A stretch of 17,359 bases of DNA from Pseudomonadota bacterium (GTDB lineage: Bacteria; Desulfobacterota; Desulfobacteria; Desulfobacterales; Desulfobacteraceae), in assembly GCA_018816605.1 (NCBI GenBank), contig JAHIVS010000654.1, forward strand, positions 1-17,359, written 5' to 3'. Shown piece after piece: positions 13,844 to 17,359 of this stretch. The notes under the pieces were generated by a model. That model was not told where the DNA came from. It saw only the letters and a list, made by a program, of their open reading frames with translations, and made no database searches. How positions within the stretch are numbered: position 1 is the first letter of the stretch; the number at the start of each line of letters is the position of its first letter. The position numbers and the translations under genes were made by a program.

Positions 13844-15283
13844 TTATCCATGGTTGACAAGCTCCTCAGCTTCAGGGAGACGGAAATTGCGCACGTCGAT
13901 CTTGCCGGTTACGGCATTGGTGATGAGGGCGGAACGGTATTCCTGGAGGCGGGTGATGACGATCTCCACTTTATGAGTGAAAGCTTCCAGCTCACCAATG
14001 CTTTCATTAAGGTGTTCAAGAATTTTATACTGTTCATCAACAGGTGGGATTGGTAACCAAACTTCTTTTAGTGATTCCGAATAAATCACTTCGATTGTTG
14101 TTGCATTACTCATCAATTTCAAATGCTCAAAAACGAACCCACTTTCTCCAATCAAAACTTTCAGGTAACTGTTCAGAATTTGCTTCTGGTTGATTTGCAG
14201 TCGCATTAAACATGGATGTAAAATACCTTTTTCAGCGTCATGCGGCACAATTAAACATCGACCTATTGTTCCCCTTGTAGTCACCAAGAGGTCATCTGGA
14301 AAAACTTCAAATGCTATTAAATCTCTATATTTTTCGAACGATATATAGTTGTTTCCGCCTTTAAGATCCTGACTAATTACATTTTTTTGATTATAAACCT
14401 TCACCTCACTATCATTCATTTCCGAGCTTTGAAGTTGACTGCCGAAGGGGCCGGTTTTAATTGCAGCTTTCTTATATTTCAGCAAATGCTTTATCCTCTT
14501 CGTCTCCCAATGCGCCGGGATTTCCCCGAGCCAGTCGATGCCGGAGTCACGCATGGAGGCCTTGGGATCAAGCCCTTTGGTGACGGCGTGACTGATGAGG
14601 GCGGTGCGCTTTTCCAAAAGCTTCTCCAGAAGCGCTTTTTTTTTGGCAATCAGCGCATCAATCTTCGCTGTTTTATAATCAAGAAATGCCGCAATAGTTT
14701 GCTGCTCTGGAATGGATGGAAGCGAAAAAGAAAAGGTTTTCAGTGCCTCAAAGTTTAAACCTTCTCGACCAGCCCCGGTTTGTTCAACGTTTATTTGTGT
14801 TTGCCCAGCATCAGAACTCATTGCGTAAAAAAGATATGAAGTTGTGATTATTGCGTTTGGCCGAATTATGCAAACATGCTGATTTACGTTGGCGTCTTCG
14901 TATTCATCACCCCAGAAATAACACCTGCCAATAGAGGCTCCGGTAATATTCAATAATACATCACCAGTTTTGACCTGACTGTTTTTCATATCTGCATGCA
15001 CAGACTCATCTATGAAAGCCACATCATGCAGTTTCAATCCATCAAAGTGAATATTCTGGCTTCGTAACAGTGGAATGCCAGAATTCTGATAAACTGTAGC
15101 CCCCCCACGCGGAGTGACTCCGCTACCAATTTTTATGGAAAGAAACTTTAATCGTTTTACACCCCAGTGCTTCGGCACATTCCCTATCCATTCCACACCC
15201 GATTCCTTATACTCCGAATAAGGCTGATACCTCACAGCCGCAGCACCATCCGGAACTGCTTCCTGTAAATGCTTATCCCCCAT
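13844..15283 (-). CDS. hsdS: Type I restriction-modification specificity subunit (HsdS)
   Basis: This 479-residue protein sets the DNA sequence bound by the complex. It has the two-fold HsdS layout. A half-repeat SGVEWIGNVPKHW (29-41, counted from a GTG one codon upstream) precedes target-recognition domain 1 (about 42-190). The central conserved helix is IPEQQTIAAFLDYKTAKID and the following Lys-rich coil (to about 240). The second half-repeat SGIDWLGEIPAHW (248-260) precedes target-recognition domain 2 (to about 415), and a C-terminal helix ends in NAVTGKIDVR. The two recognition domains differ, so a bipartite asymmetric target is expected. The ATG at 15283 is preferred, with GAGGTG 5 nt upstream; that site lies inside the duplicated hsdM tail. 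The start overlaps the stop of the short upstream ORF. Confidence 0.94.
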   Translation of the reverse strand: MGDKHLQEAVPDGAAAVRYQPYSEYKESGVEWIGNVPKHWGVKRLKFLSIKIGSGVTPRGGATVYQNSGIPLLRSQNIHFDGLKLHDVAFIDESVHADMKNSQVKTGDVLLNITGASIGRCYFWGDEYEDANVNQHVCIIRPNAIITTSYLFYAMSSDAGQTQINVEQTGAGREGLNFEALKTFSFSLPSIPEQQTIAAFLDYKTAKIDALIAKKKALLEKLLEKRTALISHAVTKGLDPKASMRDSGIDWLGEIPAHWETKRIKHLLKYKKAAIKTGPFGSQLQSSEMNDSEVKVYNQKNVISQDLKGGNNYISFEKYRDLIAFEVFPDDLLVTTRGTIGRCLIVPHDAEKGILHPCLMRLQINQKQILNSYLKVLIGESGFVFEHLKLMSNATTIEVIYSESLKEVWLPIPPVDEQYKILEHLNESIGELEAFTHKVEIVITRLQEYRSALITNAVTGKIDVRNFRLPEAEELVNHG

Positions 15284-15417
15284 CACAGCACCTCACTGAG
15301 CATGGAAACAATTTCTTTTTCCAGCAGACTGGTCTCTTTGGCAATGGCTTCAAGCGGGCGTGGCGGCTGGTAAACGTAGAATTGTCGGGTCAGCAGAATC
15401 TCATGGCCGGCTTTGGT
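15283..15417. repeat. 135-bp direct repeat, copy of the hsdM 3' end (hsdS side)
   Basis: It aligns without gaps to 17081-17215 at a constant offset of 1798 nt, with 13 mismatches by my count (about 90% identity). It carries the hsdS ribosome-binding site at its 3' end (minus strand). Identity stops sharply at 15417. Confidence 0.9.
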
Positions 15418-15492
15418 TTGAACGTTCCGGCATTTCCGGACGGTTGCGCTTATTCGATGTTTGAAACAGGAAAAAAAGGGGAGTTGCATCCC

Positions 15493-15609
15493 TTCAGTCA
15501 AGTAGCGATCAAATAAAGACAAAGCGTCTAACATGTTTATTTTCAATGCGTTAGGTCCGGTCAGGGGTGCCGCGTTCCCCTCTCCAGTCAAATAACCGTC
15601 AAATAAAAG
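15493..15609. repeat. Two imperfect 26-bp direct repeats in the non-HsdM part
   Basis: TTCAGTCAAGTAGCGATCAA plus 6 nt (15493-15518) resembles 15583-15609 (TCCAGTCAAATAACCGTCAA and on) with about six differences. They encode the two LFDxYLT motifs. This suggests that the segment is itself built from repeats and is not a normal gene end. Confidence 0.45.
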
Positions 15610-15611
15610 GT

Positions 15612-17081
15612 TCATTTGGCCCACCATGGCAGATATTTCATGAATTTTCGGGACGCCTGGCTGTCATAAGGCACAATGCTGTCGGCTTCCAGTGCATCCT
15701 TAATGACTCTGGAAGCCATGGAGCTGTTTTTCTCTGCAATGCCGAAACGTTCACGCAGAGTGCTGTTGGTCATATAATCGCGCTGAACATACCGCAGGCA
15801 GGCATGCAGATAGCAGGCACGGATACGATCCTGTTTGTCCATGTCTCTGAATTCCCGGTGAGCAAACAATACTGCCCGGGTATGTTCTTCGGTTTGTTCA
15901 AACAAGGGGGCCGGAAGCTGGTAAAGTTCGGTCTGAAAAACCACTTTGTCAATGCCGCTGCCGCGCTCTTCACATACGCCGATTCGACGCATGAAAGACG
16001 CAAGCGCTTCATTGCGGGATTTGGGCGGGCTGTCCAGAAAGCGGTCCGTTTTCACCAGCGGAAGTCCGGGATTGGTAATTTCCATGCGGTTGGCAAAAAT
16101 CTCAACCAGCGGCGCGGTTCCGGTGATATGGAAGTCTTGATGAATGATGGCATTGGCGACCATCTCGCGGATGGCCAGCTCAGGAAACATGGGGACTTCT
16201 TTGCGCAATGCCTGTCCGATCACTTCATTACTTGGAAGCAGGTTTTTTACATATTCAATCAACCCCTCAAAACCGACCGCATACCCTTTTCCACCTTCCT
16301 GTTCTCGAATGGTTTCGACCCGGGTTTCCCCTTTGTAGAGAATAACGCGAACGGCCTTACGCCTGAGGGTATGAAAATCAGACAATCTGCGCGCTAAAAG
16401 AACCGCCCCCAGATTCGTAACATGCCATTTCCCGCCATTGCCCTTGCGGATCATTTCTTCTGTAGCAAGTGAATCTAAAATTCCGTCTCGTCCTTCTGGC
16501 AGGGGAAGTGAAAGCAAGTCAAAATATGCTGGATAGTCCAGCAATTTCAGCACATCTTCTGTGGCAATGTTTTCAGCTGCGACCTCTTTTTCAAATGGAA
16601 TACGATCGAAGACCCGCCACAGTTCGCGCTCTTTCTCAGGATAATCTTTCAGCTTTTTCTTGTAAGAGCCAATACGGATATATTCGATGTTTTTAAATTG
16701 AACCGGATGTCTGAAGGCAGCCCCTATCTCCAGGAGCACCATTGGTTTTCCGTCGTGAACAAAGGCATAAAAATGAAAATTGATCTTGGGTGAAAGCAGT
16801 CGCAGCAACCAGCTCTCCAGCTCTTCATTGCCTATCTTGGCTATACCAGGGTTAAATGCGGTTCCAATGATGTCGTGGCTGGAATCATCCACCCCCCATA
16901 CCATATAGGCGTGGACCTTACCGTTCAGGGCGGCTCCATTAGCCAGTGCAGAAAGGTATTCGCCTATTTCCTGAGGATCTTCATTGTTGTGTTTTAATTC
17001 CAGCCATTCAGTTTCTGTTGGCAATTTCCGTAATTCCGACAGCATGCTGATCAGTTCCGATTCTTGTAATTTTATACTCAT
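15612..17081 (-). CDS. AlbA_2 (Schlafen-like) and HATPase-domain protein in the hsd operon
   Basis: This 489-residue protein has an N-terminal AlbA_2/Schlafen-like domain: ETEWLELKHNN (23-33), LSALANGAAL (43-52), VWGVDD (61-66) and RIGSYKKKLKDYPEKE (136-151). A GHKL-type ATPase-like domain follows: EMVANAIIHQDF (306-317), ITNPGLP (335-341) and EERGSG (371-376). The C-terminal 90 residues look like a winged helix. Proteins of this build (COG2865) are often found beside type I restriction genes. Their role is not established; control of restriction or nucleic-acid processing has been suggested. The start shares one base with the hsdM stop (TAATG), with GAGGTG 5 nt upstream inside the hsdM tail. 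The gene is bracketed by 135-bp direct repeats, which marks it as an inserted cassette. Confidence 0.88.
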   Translation of the reverse strand: MSIKLQESELISMLSELRKLPTETEWLELKHNNEDPQEIGEYLSALANGAALNGKVHAYMVWGVDDSSHDIIGTAFNPGIAKIGNEELESWLLRLLSPKINFHFYAFVHDGKPMVLLEIGAAFRHPVQFKNIEYIRIGSYKKKLKDYPEKERELWRVFDRIPFEKEVAAENIATEDVLKLLDYPAYFDLLSLPLPEGRDGILDSLATEEMIRKGNGGKWHVTNLGAVLLARRLSDFHTLRRKAVRVILYKGETRVETIREQEGGKGYAVGFEGLIEYVKNLLPSNEVIGQALRKEVPMFPELAIREMVANAIIHQDFHITGTAPLVEIFANRMEITNPGLPLVKTDRFLDSPPKSRNEALASFMRRIGVCEERGSGIDKVVFQTELYQLPAPLFEQTEEHTRAVLFAHREFRDMDKQDRIRACYLHACLRYVQRDYMTNSTLRERFGIAEKNSSMASRVIKDALEADSIVPYDSQASRKFMKYLPWWAK

Positions 17082-17215
17082 TACAGCACCTCGCTGAGCA
17101 TGGAAATAATCTCTTTTTCCAGCTGACTGATCTCTTTGGCAATCGCTTCAAGAGGTCTTGGCGGCTGGTAAACGTAGAATTGTCGGGTCAGCGGAATCTC
17201 ATAGCCGACTTTGGT
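17081..17215. repeat. 135-bp direct repeat, hsdM 3' end (original position)
   Basis: This copy is the authentic 3' end of the hsdM frame and carries the ribosome-binding site of the AlbA_2 gene. It is about 90% identical to 15283-15417. Beyond 17215 the frame continues as normal HsdM, while the other copy changes to unrelated sequence, which shows which copy is native. Confidence 0.9.
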
Positions 17216-17359
17216 CTTGTTGTGGTCAATCCACGCATCCGGAACATGGGGGAGTACTTCTGCCTGCAGGTAGGTCTCGCAATGATCTCTCACCAGATCA
17301 AGCAGCTTGTCATGATCGGTTTGGTTATCGTAGCCCAAAGGCAACGGCAGTTCGATATC
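17081..17359 (-). CDS. hsdM: Type I restriction-modification methyltransferase subunit (HsdM), C-terminal part
   Basis: The frame is open to the window edge and ends with TAA at 17081-17083. The 92 visible residues match the conserved HsdM C-terminus: AEVLPHVPDAWIDHNKTKVG, then YEIPLTRQFYVYQPPRPLEA and a helical end ISMLSEVL. HsdM transfers a methyl group to adenine in the target set by HsdS and protects host DNA. The AdoMet-binding and NPPF catalytic motifs lie outside the window. It would be the first gene of the operon as seen here. Confidence 0.92.
   Translation of the reverse strand, partial: DIELPLPLGYDNQTDHDKLLDLVRDHCETYLQAEVLPHVPDAWIDHNKTKVGYEIPLTRQFYVYQPPRPLEAIAKEISQLEKEIISMLSEVL

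Larger units (their letters stand above)
15283..15615 (-). pseudogene. Chimeric short ORF ending in a duplicated HsdM C-terminus
   Basis: The ORF starts with an ATG that overlaps the TGA of the AlbA_2 gene (ATGA) and ends overlapping the hsdS start. Its last 44 residues or so (TRQFYVYQPPRPLEAIAKE and on to MLSEVL) repeat the HsdM C-terminus encoded at 17081-17215. Its first 60 or so residues (NLLFDGYLT and on) are unrelated to HsdM and I do not recognise them; they hold two copies of an LFDxYLT motif. The unit is probably a scar of recombination that keeps translation coupled from the AlbA_2 gene to hsdS. Whether the peptide does anything is unknown. Confidence 0.65.

Noticed and set aside
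15530..15558. Integron attC-like pair on the minus strand (ACCTAAC ... GTTAGAC)
   Set aside because: Both core sites fit the RYYYAAC and GTTRRRY patterns, but they are only about 25 nt apart, far shorter than known attC sites, and no integrase or cassette array is present.
10149..17359. hsd island as a phage-defence cluster with a toxin-antitoxin or retroelement module
   Set aside because: The four-helix-bundle protein resembles Avd only at the fold-family level; there is no reverse transcriptase, template repeat or variable repeat in the window.

Overview
This window looks like chromosomal DNA of an anaerobic Desulfobacterota (deltaproteobacterial, Desulfobacteraceae-like) organism. The basis is indirect: moderate GC, a truncated HdrC-type dicluster iron-sulfur protein, an IscU-type scaffold, a class II PurE, a one-chain pyruvate-carboxylase-like enzyme and a crotonase. 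The assignment is an inference and no rRNA or tRNA is present to test it.

Region 1 (1-1393, all minus strand) holds the N-terminal part of an HdrC-like 4Fe-4S protein, a single-domain response regulator, a possible 17-codon leader peptide and an IscU/NifU-N scaffold. Region 2 (1731-7804, all plus strand) holds an MpsC/DUF2294 protein, an orphan promoter-terminator unit that may be a small RNA, a class II PurE (AIR carboxylase), then a structured leader RNA ending in an intrinsic terminator in front of a birA-pyc operon. BirA would biotinylate the neighbouring 1232-residue biotin-dependent carboxylase. That carboxylase has unusual carboxyltransferase active-site residues and a C-terminal zinc ribbon. 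MpsC, PurE-II, BirA and the carboxylase can all be tied to CO2/bicarbonate handling, but a functional link is inference.

Region 3 (7830-9617, minus strand) holds an unrecognised 269-residue protein and an enoyl-CoA hydratase. Between them sits a 142-bp palindromic MITE-like element with 12-bp terminal inverted repeats and an 8-bp target duplication that covers the hydratase stop codon. A 530-bp stretch without an intact gene follows (9618-10148).

Region 4 (10149-17359, minus strand) is a type I restriction-modification operon, read right to left: hsdM (3' end only), an AlbA_2/Schlafen-like ATPase-domain gene, a short ORF ending in a second copy of the hsdM tail, hsdS, a four-helix-bundle suffix-domain gene and hsdR. 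The AlbA_2 gene is bracketed by 135-bp direct repeats (about 90% identical) of the hsdM 3' end. Each copy carries the ribosome-binding site of the gene after it. This suggests cassette insertion or unequal recombination inside the hsd operon. Degenerate 9-bp GACNTTAAN repeats sit just upstream of both the four-helix-bundle gene and hsdR.
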